Source of the DNA: Epilithonimonas mollis
GTDB taxonomy: Bacteria; Bacteroidota; Bacteroidia; Flavobacteriales; Weeksellaceae
Direction of reading: 5' to 3'
DNA length: 64,000 nucleotides
NCBI RefSeq assembly: GCF_900142325.1
Contig: NZ_FRAM01000001.1
Coordinates: forward strand, 868,001 to 932,000
Part shown: piece after piece, positions 19,908-28,328 of the stretch
Layout of the letters: every line of letters begins with the position of its first letter
How positions within the stretch are numbered: the stretch's first letter is position 1
Notes under the pieces: generated by a model
The model's input: the letters and a program-made list of their open reading frames with translations, nothing else
The model's database searches: none
What the model was told of the DNA's origin: nothing
Program-made: the position numbers and the translations under genes

Positions 19908-19915
19908 TATCTTTG
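19908..19915 (+). promoter_or_regulatory. -7 promoter box for dusB
   Basis: TATCTTTG matches TAnnTTTG exactly. The dusB ATG follows after four bases (CAGA), which suggests a leaderless message. Confidence 0.7.
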
Positions 19916-19919
19916 CAGA

Positions 19920-20909
19920 ATGGTAAAAATTGGCAACATAGAACTTCCGGATTTTCCACTTTTGCTGGCACCGATGGAAGATGTGAGCGATCCGCCTTTC
20001 AGAAAACTTTGCAAAATGCATGGCGCAGATTTGATGTATTCAGAATTTATTTCTTCTGAGGGACTCATCCGTGATGCCATTAAAAGCAGAAAAAAGCTTG
20101 ATATTTTCGATTACGAAAGACCTGTCGGCATTCAGATTTTTGGCGGCGATGAAGAAGCAATGGCAATTTCTGCGAGAATTGTGGAAACTGTTGAGCCGGA
20201 TTTAGTGGATATCAATTTCGGTTGCCCTGTGAAAAAAGTAGTCTGTAAAGGAGCCGGAGCGGGAGTTTTGAAAGACATCGATCTGATGGTCAGATTAACA
20301 AAAGCGGTTGTAAGTTCCACACATTTGCCTGTTACAGTAAAAACCAGGCTCGGCTGGGATGACAACAGCATCAATATTGATGAAGTTGCCGAAAGATTGC
20401 AGGATGCGGGAATAAAAGCATTGACAATCCACGCCAGAACACGGGCTCAGATGTATAAAGGCGAAGCTGACTGGGAACATATTTCCAGAATCAAAAACAA
20501 TCCGAATATCGAAATTCCGGTATTTGGAAACGGCGATGTCGATTCTCCTGAAAAAGCTTTGGAATATAAAAATAAATACAATTGCGACGGCATTATGATT
20601 GGTCGTGGCGCAATCGGTTATCCGTGGATCTTCAATGAAATCAAACATTTTTTTGAAACCGGAGAAACCTTGCCCGAACCTACAATTGGGGAAAGACTGG
20701 ATGCTGTAAAAAACCACGCACTTTGGTCTGTGGAATGGAAAGGCGAACGTCCGGGAATCGTGGAAATGAGACAACATTACAGTAATTACTTCCGTGGAAT
20801 TCCGCATTTTAAGGAATTTAAAACTAAATTTCTACAGGCTTTGACTCTTGATGAAATTGATGAAATCATCGGAGAAACAAAACATTTTTATGCCGAGAAT
20901 ATAACTTAG
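19920..20909 (+). CDS. dusB: tRNA-dihydrouridine synthase
   Basis: FMN-dependent reduction of uridine to dihydrouridine in the tRNA D-loop. The 329-residue protein has a TIM-barrel FMN domain with LLLAPMEDVSDPPFR at the start, DINFGCPVKKV (Cys102 is the expected proton donor) and GNGDVDSPEKALEY and GIMIGRGAIGYPWIF for phosphate binding, then a helical C-terminal tRNA-binding domain. DusB is the usual ortholog in Bacteroidota, but the exact uridine cannot be told from sequence. The start is fixed by the conserved N-terminus (MVKIGNIELPDFPLLLAPM), four bases after the -7 box. Confidence 0.93.
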   Translation: MVKIGNIELPDFPLLLAPMEDVSDPPFRKLCKMHGADLMYSEFISSEGLIRDAIKSRKKLDIFDYERPVGIQIFGGDEEAMAISARIVETVEPDLVDINFGCPVKKVVCKGAGAGVLKDIDLMVRLTKAVVSSTHLPVTVKTRLGWDDNSINIDEVAERLQDAGIKALTIHARTRAQMYKGEADWEHISRIKNNPNIEIPVFGNGDVDSPEKALEYKNKYNCDGIMIGRGAIGYPWIFNEIKHFFETGETLPEPTIGERLDAVKNHALWSVEWKGERPGIVEMRQHYSNYFRGIPHFKEFKTKFLQALTLDEIDEIIGETKHFYAENIT

Positions 20910-20936
20910 ACAGCTTATAAACCGTATATAAATCAT

Positions 20937-20977
20937 CCCTTTTGGAGTTCTGTAACACCAAGAGGGTTTTTAATTTT
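20937..20977 (+). terminator. Rho-independent terminator after dusB
   Basis: CCCTTTTGG (20937-20945) pairs with CCAAGAGGG (20958-20966), a 9-bp stem including one G-T pair, followed by TTTTTAATTTT. Confidence 0.8.
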
Positions 20978-20993
20978 ATCAAAATACTTTTGT

Positions 20994-21001
20994 TAATTTT
21001 G
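20994..21001 (+). promoter_or_regulatory. -7 promoter box for the M1 peptidase gene
   Basis: TAATTTTG, an exact TAnnTTTG match, 50 nt upstream of the ATG, just after the dusB terminator. Confidence 0.55.
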
Positions 21002-21051
21002 TAACGATTTCTGTCAGAAAGACAACTGATATAAACAAAGAAAAAATAAAA

Positions 21052-22680
21052 ATGAAAAAGCTACTACTTCTTTCTATATTCATAATCGGGTTTTCGAAGG
21101 CACAGTTTTTTGAAACACCAGAAAAATTTACCAAAACCGATTCTCTTAAAGGGTCTGACACCCAATTCAGAAATTTCTGGGACGTTCGGAAATATGATAT
21201 CGTTCTGGAGCCAAACTTCGAGGCTAAACACCTTAATGGAAGTAATAAAATCACTCTGACAATTGTGAAAGATGTAAAAAATCCGACTTTCCAGATTGAC
21301 CTTCAGCAACCGATGAAAGCAGACCAGATCAAGGCAAGCTTTCAAATAGCCGATAAAAAAACGGACGGTGATTTTATTTTCATTTCAACAAAAAAAACAT
21401 TTAAGAAAGGTGAAAAACACACCATTGACATCACGTTTTCCGGAAATCCCGTTATTGCCAAAAACGCACCTTGGGACGGCGGATGGATTTTCACCAAAGA
21501 CAAAAACGGAAACCCCTGGATGACTGCCGCTGATGAAGGTATCGGCGCAAGCATCTGGCTGCCGGTGAAGGACATCTGGAGCGATGAACCGGACCTTGGA
21601 ACAATTTTCAAAATCATTACGCCAAAAGATCTTGTCGGGGTTGCTGGCGGAAGGCTCATTAAACAAGAAAATCTTGGTGACAAAAAAACGTGGATTTGGG
21701 AGGTAAAAAACCCGATCAATGCTTATTCCATCATCCCGTCTATCGGAAAATATGTAAACTTTAAAGATACTTTTACTGGTGAAAAAGGAAAACTGGATCT
21801 GGATTACTGGGTTTTGGATTATAATCTGGAAAAGGCAAAAAAACAATTCCAGCAGGTGAAACCTATGATGAAGTCTTTTGAATACTGGTTCGGACCTTAT
21901 CCTTTTTATGAAGATTCTTACAAGCTGGTAGAATCGCCGCATCTGGGTATGGAACATCAGAGTAATGTCGCCTATGGAAATCAATACATCAATGGTTATC
22001 TCGGAAATGATCTGTCCGAAACCGGTGTCGGCCTGAAATGGGATTACATCATTATCCACGAGTCCGGCCATGAATGGTTTGCCAACAATATCACGGCCAA
22101 AGATCAGGCTGATATGTGGATTCATGAAGCATTTACTGATTATTCGGAAACGCTTTATATCCAGAGTCTGTTTGGGAAGGATGATGCGGAAAGATATGTT
22201 CAGGGACTAAGAAGTAAAATAATGAACGACAAGCCCATTATCGGAAAATATGGTGTCAGAAACGAAGGCAGCGGCGATATGTATTTCAAAGGTGCGAATA
22301 TGCTGCACACCATTCGTCAGATTATTAATAATGATGAAAAATTCCGTCAGATCCTGAGAGGACTCAACAAAGATTTTTATCACCAAACAGTGACTACTAA
22401 ACAAATTGAAGATTATTTTACGAAAAAATCCGGGATTGATCTTTCTACAATTTTTGATCAGTATCTGAGAACCATAGAAATACCGACTCTGGAATATAAG
22501 CAAAACGGAAATCAACTGACTTATAAATGGACCAACGTAATTCCGGGTTTGAAACTTCCAGTCCGGCTAACCGACGGCCAGGAACTAAAACCTACAGAAC
22601 AATGGCAGACAGTGACTTTGAAATCAAATGATGATATAAAAGTGGATCCGAATTATTATATTTTCATACAAAAACAATAA
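21052..22680 (+). CDS. Secreted M1-family zinc metallopeptidase
   Basis: A 542-residue exported peptidase (signal peptide ending near FSKAQ, residue 18). The N-terminal beta-saddle (about 30-240) is followed by the gluzincin domain with the zinc motif HESGH (336-340) and the third ligand Glu359 in WIHEAFTDY. The substrate-binding GAMEN motif of aminopeptidases appears as GMEHQ (299-303), a variant seen in many Bacteroidota M1 enzymes. It lacks the large C-terminal helical domain of PepN, so it is a short form. It probably trims peptides in the periplasm or outside the cell. It converges with guaA on a shared terminator. Confidence 0.93.
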   Translation: MKKLLLLSIFIIGFSKAQFFETPEKFTKTDSLKGSDTQFRNFWDVRKYDIVLEPNFEAKHLNGSNKITLTIVKDVKNPTFQIDLQQPMKADQIKASFQIADKKTDGDFIFISTKKTFKKGEKHTIDITFSGNPVIAKNAPWDGGWIFTKDKNGNPWMTAADEGIGASIWLPVKDIWSDEPDLGTIFKIITPKDLVGVAGGRLIKQENLGDKKTWIWEVKNPINAYSIIPSIGKYVNFKDTFTGEKGKLDLDYWVLDYNLEKAKKQFQQVKPMMKSFEYWFGPYPFYEDSYKLVESPHLGMEHQSNVAYGNQYINGYLGNDLSETGVGLKWDYIIIHESGHEWFANNITAKDQADMWIHEAFTDYSETLYIQSLFGKDDAERYVQGLRSKIMNDKPIIGKYGVRNEGSGDMYFKGANMLHTIRQIINNDEKFRQILRGLNKDFYHQTVTTKQIEDYFTKKSGIDLSTIFDQYLRTIEIPTLEYKQNGNQLTYKWTNVIPGLKLPVRLTDGQELKPTEQWQTVTLKSNDDIKVDPNYYIFIQKQ

Positions 22681-22712
22681 TCTGAATACTATAAAAATAG
22701 ATACTAATAAAC

Positions 22713-22740
22713 AAAAACCAGCAAAATATTGCTGGTTTTT
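22713..22740. terminator. Bidirectional terminator between M1 peptidase and guaA
   Basis: AAAAACCAGCAA (22713-22724) pairs with TTGCTGGTTTTT (22729-22740), a 12-bp perfect stem with a 4-nt loop and T-tracts on both strands. It serves two convergent genes. Confidence 0.92.
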
Positions 22741-22749
22741 TATTTAAAA

Positions 22750-24279
22750 TTATTCCCATTCAATCGTCGCTGGTGGTTTCGAACTGATGTCATAAGCAAC
22801 CCTGTTGATTCCACGAACTTCATTGATTATTCTGCTGGAAACCGTGTCCAAAAACTCGTAAGGAAGTCGACTCCAAGTAGCGGTCATAAAATCAATCGTG
22901 TTGGCAGAACGGACTACAGCTGTGTATTCATAAGTTCTTTCGTCGCCCATTACACCTACAGATTTTACTGGAAGCAGAACTACAAAAGCCTGAGAAACTT
23001 TCTCATACAAATCATTTTTGTATAATTCTTCGATGAAAATATCATCCGCTTCCTGCAGGATTCTTACTTTTTCTGCATCCACTTCGCCCAAAACTCTGAT
23101 TCCCAAACCGGGACCTGGAAACGGATGCCTGTAAACGAGCTCGTGTGGAATTCCCAATTCCTCTCCCACTTTTCTCACTTCATCTTTAAACAATTCTCTC
23201 AAAGGCTCCAGCAATTGGAAGTCCATTTCTTCCGGAAGTCCACCCACATTGTGATGTGATTTTATAACAGCAGATGGTCCTTTCACAGACTGGGATTCGA
23301 TAACATCCGGGTAAATAGTTCCTTGCGCCAGGAATTTTGCACCTTCGATTTGTTTTGATTCTTCGTCGAAAACGTAAACAAACTCATTGCCGATGATTTT
23401 TCTTTTTTCTTCCGGGTCGCCTATTCCGGACAATTTTGATAGAAATCTTTCGGAAGCATCCACCATTTTGATATTCATTTTGAAATGCTTGCCATAATTC
23501 TCCATTACTTTTTTGCCTTCATTTTTTCTCAAAAGTCCTGTATCAACAAAGATACAATTCAACTGATCACCGATCGCTTTATGGATCAACACAGCAGCAA
23601 CAGAAGAATCGACACCGCCAGACAAGCCAAGAATCACTTTTTGGTCGCCGACTTTTTCTTTGATTTCTGCAACGGTTTTCTCGATATAGTTGGTCAGTTT
23701 CCAGTTTCTGTCTGCTTTACAAATTCCGAAAACGAAGTTCTCAATCATCTTTCCACCTTCTTCGGAATGTGAAACCTCCGGATGAAACTGTACGCCGTAA
23801 ATCATTTTTTCAGGATTAGAAATCGAAGCGATAACGCCTGACCTTGCATTGAGCTCAAAACCAACCGGCAACTCAGCCACCTCATCGAAATGGCTCATCC
23901 AGACGATTGAATTCTGACAAACCCCTTTCAGCAATTCGTTTTCTTTAACGATATCCAGATGCGCTTTACCGTATTCGCCTTTGTCGCCTTTGGCTACTTT
24001 TCCGCCAAGAATATGTGCGGTCAGTTGCATTCCGTAGCAGATGCCGAGAACCGGAATGTCTTGTTCGTACAATTCTTTTTCTACAAGGTGCGCGTTCTCT
24101 GCATTCACAGAACTTGGGCCTCCTGAAAGAATGATTCCTTTCGGTTTTTTCTCAAGGATTTCTGATAATGGTGTATTGAATGGTACTATTTCCGAATAGA
24201 CTTCCATTTCACGGATTCTTCTCCCGATGAGTTGGTTGTACTGTGAACCGAAGTCTAAAATGATAATTCCGTTTTGCAT
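22750..24279 (-). CDS. guaA: GMP synthase (glutamine-hydrolysing)
   Basis: Converts XMP to GMP with ATP and glutamine, the last step of guanine nucleotide synthesis. The class I amidotransferase domain (1 to about 190) has Cys81 in LGICYGMQL and His166/Glu168 in VQFHPEVSH. The ATP-pyrophosphatase domain has the PP-loop LGLSGGVDSS (SGGVDS at 220-225). The C-terminal dimerisation domain ends in SKPPATIEWE, the universal GuaA tail. The 509-residue length is standard. It lies downstream of purD, separated by 341 bp with a terminator and a repeat element, so the two purine genes are not one transcript. Confidence 0.98.
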   Translation of the reverse strand: MQNGIIILDFGSQYNQLIGRRIREMEVYSEIVPFNTPLSEILEKKPKGIILSGGPSSVNAENAHLVEKELYEQDIPVLGICYGMQLTAHILGGKVAKGDKGEYGKAHLDIVKENELLKGVCQNSIVWMSHFDEVAELPVGFELNARSGVIASISNPEKMIYGVQFHPEVSHSEEGGKMIENFVFGICKADRNWKLTNYIEKTVAEIKEKVGDQKVILGLSGGVDSSVAAVLIHKAIGDQLNCIFVDTGLLRKNEGKKVMENYGKHFKMNIKMVDASERFLSKLSGIGDPEEKRKIIGNEFVYVFDEESKQIEGAKFLAQGTIYPDVIESQSVKGPSAVIKSHHNVGGLPEEMDFQLLEPLRELFKDEVRKVGEELGIPHELVYRHPFPGPGLGIRVLGEVDAEKVRILQEADDIFIEELYKNDLYEKVSQAFVVLLPVKSVGVMGDERTYEYTAVVRSANTIDFMTATWSRLPYEFLDTVSSRIINEVRGINRVAYDISSKPPATIEWE

Positions 24280-24475
24280 ATAATGTTGTGATGTTTTTAA
24301 ATGATATATTGGAACACAAAGTTCATAAGATTTTTTATTTTATTGAAATTGTTTTTTAAGGTTCATAAAGGCGAAAACCCATCAAATAGATATATTTTCC
24401 TTTTCTCTAAAATTATCAATTCCCAATGGCTTTATATTCTTTTGATTGACAAATCTAAATTGATATTGAAAACCA

Positions 24476-24580
24476 ATAGCCCCGATTGCAGTGGAAATCC
24501 TTTTTTGCTTCTGCTCAAATTTATTTTGATAAAATGTTCCGGCAAAAAAGATTGCAACGGAAAGCGGGAAACAGCTCCTT
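24476..24580 (+). repeat. Structured intergenic repeat element, copy 1 (AGCCCC...GCTCCT family)
   Basis: Between guaA and purD. The left arm is ATAGCCCCGATTGCAGTGG, then AAATCCTTTTTTGC. The right arm is GCAAAAAAGATTGCAACGG, then AAAGCGGGAAACAGCTCCTT. The inner CTTTTTTGC/GCAAAAAAG pair closes a stem around a variable loop. The same outer boxes occur at 31321-31400 around a different loop. The rest of the 341-bp gap (24280-24620) holds only the purD terminator and nothing else I recognise. Confidence 0.75.
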
Positions 24581-24613
24581 AAAAAAAAGAGATATTGGTC
24601 GCCCAACATCTCT
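24581..24613 (-). terminator. Rho-independent terminator after purD
   Basis: On the minus strand GAGATGTTGG and CCAATATCTC form a 10-bp stem with one G-T pair around a GCGA tetraloop, followed by eight T. It abuts the structured repeat element. Confidence 0.88.
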
Positions 24614-24620
24614 GTATATA

Positions 24621-25859
24621 CTAAAATTTTGCAATATCGTCCCGATAAAATGCGTAGTCAAAATCTACTGACATTGCATCTTCATAAACTTTTTTGCGGG
24701 CCTCCTCGAAAGTGTCTCCAAGTGCCACCAGGTTCAGAACTCTGCCGCCCGTGGAAATGACTCTATCTCCTCTGTAATCTGCGCCAGCGTAAAGCAACTT
24801 GCTGCCTTTTACCTTTTCTGCACCCGTAATTTCGTAGCCAGTTTCGTGATTCTGCGGATATCCTCCGGAACAAACGACCAAACAAACTGCTTTTTTATTT
24901 TTGAATCTCAGCTCCAACTCTCTGCCTTGAAGACAGTCTTCGATAACATCTACCAAATTGTTTTCTAACAACGGTAAAAGCACCTGAGTCTCAGGATCGC
25001 CTAATCTCATATTGTATTCCAAAAGATAGGTTCCGTTTCCGGTTACCATTAATCCGAAGAAAATGAAACCTTTGAAACTAAGACCTTCTTTTTTAAGACC
25101 TTCGACAGTCGGATTCATAATATTCTGAACGAAATCCTGGAAATGCTCGTCCCTGAATTCCGGGCTTGGCGCTGCAGAACCCATTCCGCCAGTGTTTGGG
25201 CCTTTGTCACCGTTTCCTACTTTTTTGTAATCTTTTGCAGGAACGAAAGGGAAGATTTTTTCGCCGTTGGAAACACCGATAATCGACGCTTCAAAACCCT
25301 GCAGAAACTCTTCTATAACGATCTGGATCCCGGCATCGCCAAAGATTCTTTTGATCATGAAATCATGGATTGTACCTTCAGCTTCTTCAAGATCTTCTGC
25401 GATCACAACACCTTTGCCGCCGGCAAGCCCGCTAGCTTTTATTACCAGAGGAAACTTCTGCGTCTGCAAATATTCTTTGGCATCGGTATAAGAATCAAAT
25501 GTTAGAGACTCTGCTGTTTTGATTCCGTGAGTTTTCATAAATTTTTTAGAAAAAGCTTTGCTGCCTTCTAAAGATGCCGCTTTTTTTGAAGGACCAAAAA
25601 CCTTGAGGTCAACTTTTTTGAACTCATCAACCAAGCCGTCTACTAATGGTGCTTCCGGGCCAACAATAGTTAAATCAACTTTGTTTTTAATCGCAAAATC
25701 TCTCAGCGTCATGATATCACTTTCGCTGATGTTTTCCCCTAGTTTTTCGGTTGTTGCGTTGCCGGGTGCAAAAAACATTTTCGTAATTCTGCTGTCTTCG
25801 CTCAGCTTGAGAGCCAAAGCAGAAGCGCGGCCGCCGTTTCCTACAATAAGTAATCTCAT
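24621..25859 (-). CDS. purD: Phosphoribosylamine-glycine ligase (GARS)
   Basis: Second step of purine synthesis: joins glycine to 5-phosphoribosylamine with ATP. The 412-residue length and domain order are typical: an N-terminal Rossmann-like domain (MRLLIVGNGGRASALALKL), the ATP-grasp domain with VIKASGLAGGKGVVIAED and PNTGGMGSAAPSPE, the metal-binding LLEYNMRLGDPETQ, and the C-terminal SKLLYAGAD...STGGRVLNLVALG domain. It is transcribed alone from a clear -7 box and stops at a strong terminator. No other pur gene is beside it. Confidence 0.97.
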   Translation of the reverse strand: MRLLIVGNGGRASALALKLSEDSRITKMFFAPGNATTEKLGENISESDIMTLRDFAIKNKVDLTIVGPEAPLVDGLVDEFKKVDLKVFGPSKKAASLEGSKAFSKKFMKTHGIKTAESLTFDSYTDAKEYLQTQKFPLVIKASGLAGGKGVVIAEDLEEAEGTIHDFMIKRIFGDAGIQIVIEEFLQGFEASIIGVSNGEKIFPFVPAKDYKKVGNGDKGPNTGGMGSAAPSPEFRDEHFQDFVQNIMNPTVEGLKKEGLSFKGFIFFGLMVTGNGTYLLEYNMRLGDPETQVLLPLLENNLVDVIEDCLQGRELELRFKNKKAVCLVVCSGGYPQNHETGYEITGAEKVKGSKLLYAGADYRGDRVISTGGRVLNLVALGDTFEEARKKVYEDAMSVDFDYAFYRDDIAKF

Positions 25860-25888
25860 TATGTTTTCAGTTTAACTTTTTAAAATGC

Positions 25889-25896
25889 CAAATTTA
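25889..25896 (-). promoter_or_regulatory. -7 promoter box for purD
   Basis: Minus-strand TAAATTTG, an exact TAnnTTTG match, 29 nt upstream of the purD ATG. Confidence 0.55.
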
Positions 25897-25996
25897 AGAT
25901 TTTTCAATGACAATTCTCATACCGATACGATGGTAATTTTCTTAAAAAAATATTAAAATGATAATACTGAATCATGCAGGATAAAATCTATAAAAA

Positions 25997-26060
25997 TTAT
26001 CTCTCGCAGATTTCACCAATTCGACAGATTAGCCAAATTTGTTTGATTTGCGAGAGATAA
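25997..26060. repeat. Palindromic TCTCTCGCAGA repeat, copy 1
   Basis: TTATCTCTCGCA (25997-26008) and TGCGAGAGATAA (26049-26060) form a 12-bp perfect inverted repeat around about 40 bases, with further imperfect pairing inside. It lies between pirin and purD. A related element lies at 46021-46094. Confidence 0.7.
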
Positions 26061-26078
26061 AAATTTCTTTAATTCAAA

Positions 26079-26795
26079 TTATCCTGGTAATTCCATTGGA
26101 ACTTCCATTAATAATATTTCGGAGTTTTCCAAAGCTTCTAAATTGAAACTTTCTGTGTCCCAAATTCCGAAACCGTCTCTTTCATCTAAAATCTGGTCTC
26201 CTACTTTTGCTTTTCCTTTGATGACAAAAACATAAACGCCATTTCCAGATTTGTTGATATTATAATCTTTGGAAAAATCTTTGTCAAATTTGGCCAAATT
26301 GAACCAGGCATCCTGATGAATCCAAACGCCGGCATCATCTGCGTTGGGCGAAAGAATCTGTTGAAAATCATTCTGAACCGATTTTTCTTCGATATCCATT
26401 TGGTCATATCTTGGAGTAACATCGGTTTTGTTTGGAATAACCCAGATTTGTAAGAATTTTACAGGTTGTTCGGTTGCGTTTTCTTCGCTGTGCATAATTC
26501 CGGTTCCGGCAGACATTACCTGGATGTCGCCTTTTTTGATGATTCCGGAATTGCCCATATTATCGCCGTGGCGCAAATCGCCTTCCAAAGGAATCGAGAT
26601 GATTTCCATATCGCGGTGCGGATGTCTCCCGAATCCCATTCCGCCTTCTACGAAGTCGTCATTCAAAACTCGTAGAACGCCAAAGTGCATTCTTTCCGGA
26701 TTGTGATAATTGGCAAAGCTGAAAGTGTGATGGCTTTTTAACCAGCCGTGATTAGCATAGCCCCTGCTGTCTGATTTATGATATACTGTTTTCAT
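26079..26795 (-). CDS. Pirin family protein
   Basis: A 238-residue bicupin. The N-terminal cupin carries the pirin metal-binding motif RHPHRDMEII and GTGIMHSEEN (three His and one Glu). Bacterial pirins such as E. coli YhhW cleave quercetin in vitro; the in vivo role is uncertain. I chose the ATG at 26795, giving the conserved start MKTVYHKSDSRGYANHGWL. The reading frame extends 13 residues further upstream without conservation. It is monocistronic, downstream of a strong terminator. Confidence 0.93.
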   Translation of the reverse strand: MKTVYHKSDSRGYANHGWLKSHHTFSFANYHNPERMHFGVLRVLNDDFVEGGMGFGRHPHRDMEIISIPLEGDLRHGDNMGNSGIIKKGDIQVMSAGTGIMHSEENATEQPVKFLQIWVIPNKTDVTPRYDQMDIEEKSVQNDFQQILSPNADDAGVWIHQDAWFNLAKFDKDFSKDYNINKSGNGVYVFVIKGKAKVGDQILDERDGFGIWDTESFNLEALENSEILLMEVPMELPG

Positions 26796-26880
26796 TTTAA
26801 TGGCTTTAATTGTTATACTTTTTTGTTGATACAAATTTCAAGCTTTGAAAACTTTTATGCATTGATGTACGATAAGAACG

Positions 26881-26911
26881 AAAAAACTCCGATGATGGTC
26901 GGAGTTTTTTT
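26881..26911. terminator. Terminator after the MFS transporter gene
   Basis: AAAAAACTCCGA (26881-26892) pairs with TCGGAGTTTTTT (26899-26910), a 12-bp perfect stem with a 6-nt loop and a T-tract in both directions. It ends the DinB/NTF2/MFS transcript. Confidence 0.9.
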
Positions 26912-26923
26912 GAAATATTTCTT

Positions 26924-28306
26924 TTAAAAATGAACCTGTTGAATTTCTTCTTCTATTTCTTTTGGAGTTTCATCCTGAGATTGGATAAAAACCATTGTAA
27001 TCAAAGCACCTAATAACATACAAGCGCCACCAACTACAACATAATCAATCGCCATTTTCCCGAAAAGATTCGCAACGATTGGTCCGCCAAAAATCCCGTT
27101 GATGATTTGAGGAACAACGATAAAGAAATTGAAAATCCCCATATAAACCCCCATTTTTCTCTGCGGAATTGCATCGATTAACATTGCGTAAGGCATTGCC
27201 AAAATACTTGCCCAAGCAAATCCCAAACCAATCATCGAAATCCACAGCATCGAAATGTCTTTGATGAAATACATAGAAATCAATCCTAAACCGCCGCTTG
27301 CCAAGGCCAAAGCGTGCGTTTGTTTTTTCCCGATAGCTTTTGCGATTGGCGTCAGCAGGAATGCAAACGGAATAGCAAAAAGGTTATACAATCCAAATAA
27401 ATGTCCTGTTAAATCGCCGGCTTTATTGAAATCAACCGACTTTGTATCTTCCGGAGATATTCCGAAATGATGCGTAGCCAAAGCACTTGTAGTGAAAACC
27501 CACATTGTAAATAATGCAAACCAAGAAAAGAATTGGACGATTCCCAATTTCTTCATCAAGTTCGGAATATTTGCAAAATCTCTGAACATATCAGAGAATT
27601 TCGAAGGTTCTTCTACGGTTTCTTTTCCGCCTTCAAACTCAGCGAATTCTTTTGGTGAATATTCTTTGGTGGTGAAAATCGTATATAAAATTGAAAGTAT
27701 TAAAACTGCTGCTCCGACGTAAAATGCGTAAATCACATTATCTGCAACATAACCTTCGGGCGCAACATTAGAAACGCCTAATTTCGTCAACCAATTCGGC
27801 ATTTCGGAACCAATCACAGCTCCAATTCCAATTAAAATCGTTTGGATAGAAAACCCTAAAGTTCCCTGATGTTTAGGTAACATATCTCCAACCAAAGCAC
27901 GAAAAGGTTCCATGGCGACATTCACGGAAAAGTCCATCATTGCTAAGAAAATAACGGCTAACAGTAAAACATTTGCTGCAATCATATGTGTAACTGAAGC
28001 TGCATTTGGAAGCAAAACCAAACCAATAGCACACAAAACTGCGCCAATTAAAAAGTAGGGTTTTCTTCTTCCTAATGGACTCCAAGTATTGTCACCCATA
28101 TGTCCGATAATCGGTTGTACAATCAATCCCGTAACTGGCGCAACCAGCCAAAACCAAGATAATTCGTGAACGTCTGCACCGAGGTTTGCCAAGATTCTAC
28201 TCGCATTCCCGTTCTGTAGACCAAAGGCCATTTGGATTCCCAAAAATCCCATACTCATATTGATAATCTGAGTGATGGAGAGATTCGGTTTTATTTTTTT
28301 ACTCAT
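26924..28306 (-). CDS. MFS sugar transporter (SLC45/maltose-like)
   Basis: A 460-residue inner-membrane carrier with about 12 transmembrane helices. The start of the protein (NMSMGFLGIQMAFGLQNGN), then QPIIGHMGDNTWSPLGRRKP, is the hallmark of the SLC45-like / sugar-proton symporter branch used by Bacteroidota for maltose and other disaccharides. Its place in the starch locus points to maltose or short maltodextrins. The gene is 22 nt after the NTF2-like gene and is followed by a strong terminator. A GH65 or LacI regulator, often near such transporters, is not present in the window. Confidence 0.85.
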   Translation of the reverse strand: MSKKIKPNLSITQIINMSMGFLGIQMAFGLQNGNASRILANLGADVHELSWFWLVAPVTGLIVQPIIGHMGDNTWSPLGRRKPYFLIGAVLCAIGLVLLPNAASVTHMIAANVLLLAVIFLAMMDFSVNVAMEPFRALVGDMLPKHQGTLGFSIQTILIGIGAVIGSEMPNWLTKLGVSNVAPEGYVADNVIYAFYVGAAVLILSILYTIFTTKEYSPKEFAEFEGGKETVEEPSKFSDMFRDFANIPNLMKKLGIVQFFSWFALFTMWVFTTSALATHHFGISPEDTKSVDFNKAGDLTGHLFGLYNLFAIPFAFLLTPIAKAIGKKQTHALALASGGLGLISMYFIKDISMLWISMIGLGFAWASILAMPYAMLIDAIPQRKMGVYMGIFNFFIVVPQIINGIFGGPIVANLFGKMAIDYVVVGGACMLLGALITMVFIQSQDETPKEIEEEIQQVHF

Positions 28307-28328
28307 TTATTTTTAAGGTATTTCTATA

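Noticed and set aside
24301-24582. Plus-strand ORF of 93 codons between guaA and purD
   Set aside because: It runs through the structured repeat and the T-rich DNA. The C-terminal part is a translation of the repeat arms, not a protein.
22750-25859. guaA and purD as one purine operon
   Set aside because: A strong terminator with eight T follows purD and a 341-bp gap with a repeat lies between, so they are more likely separate.
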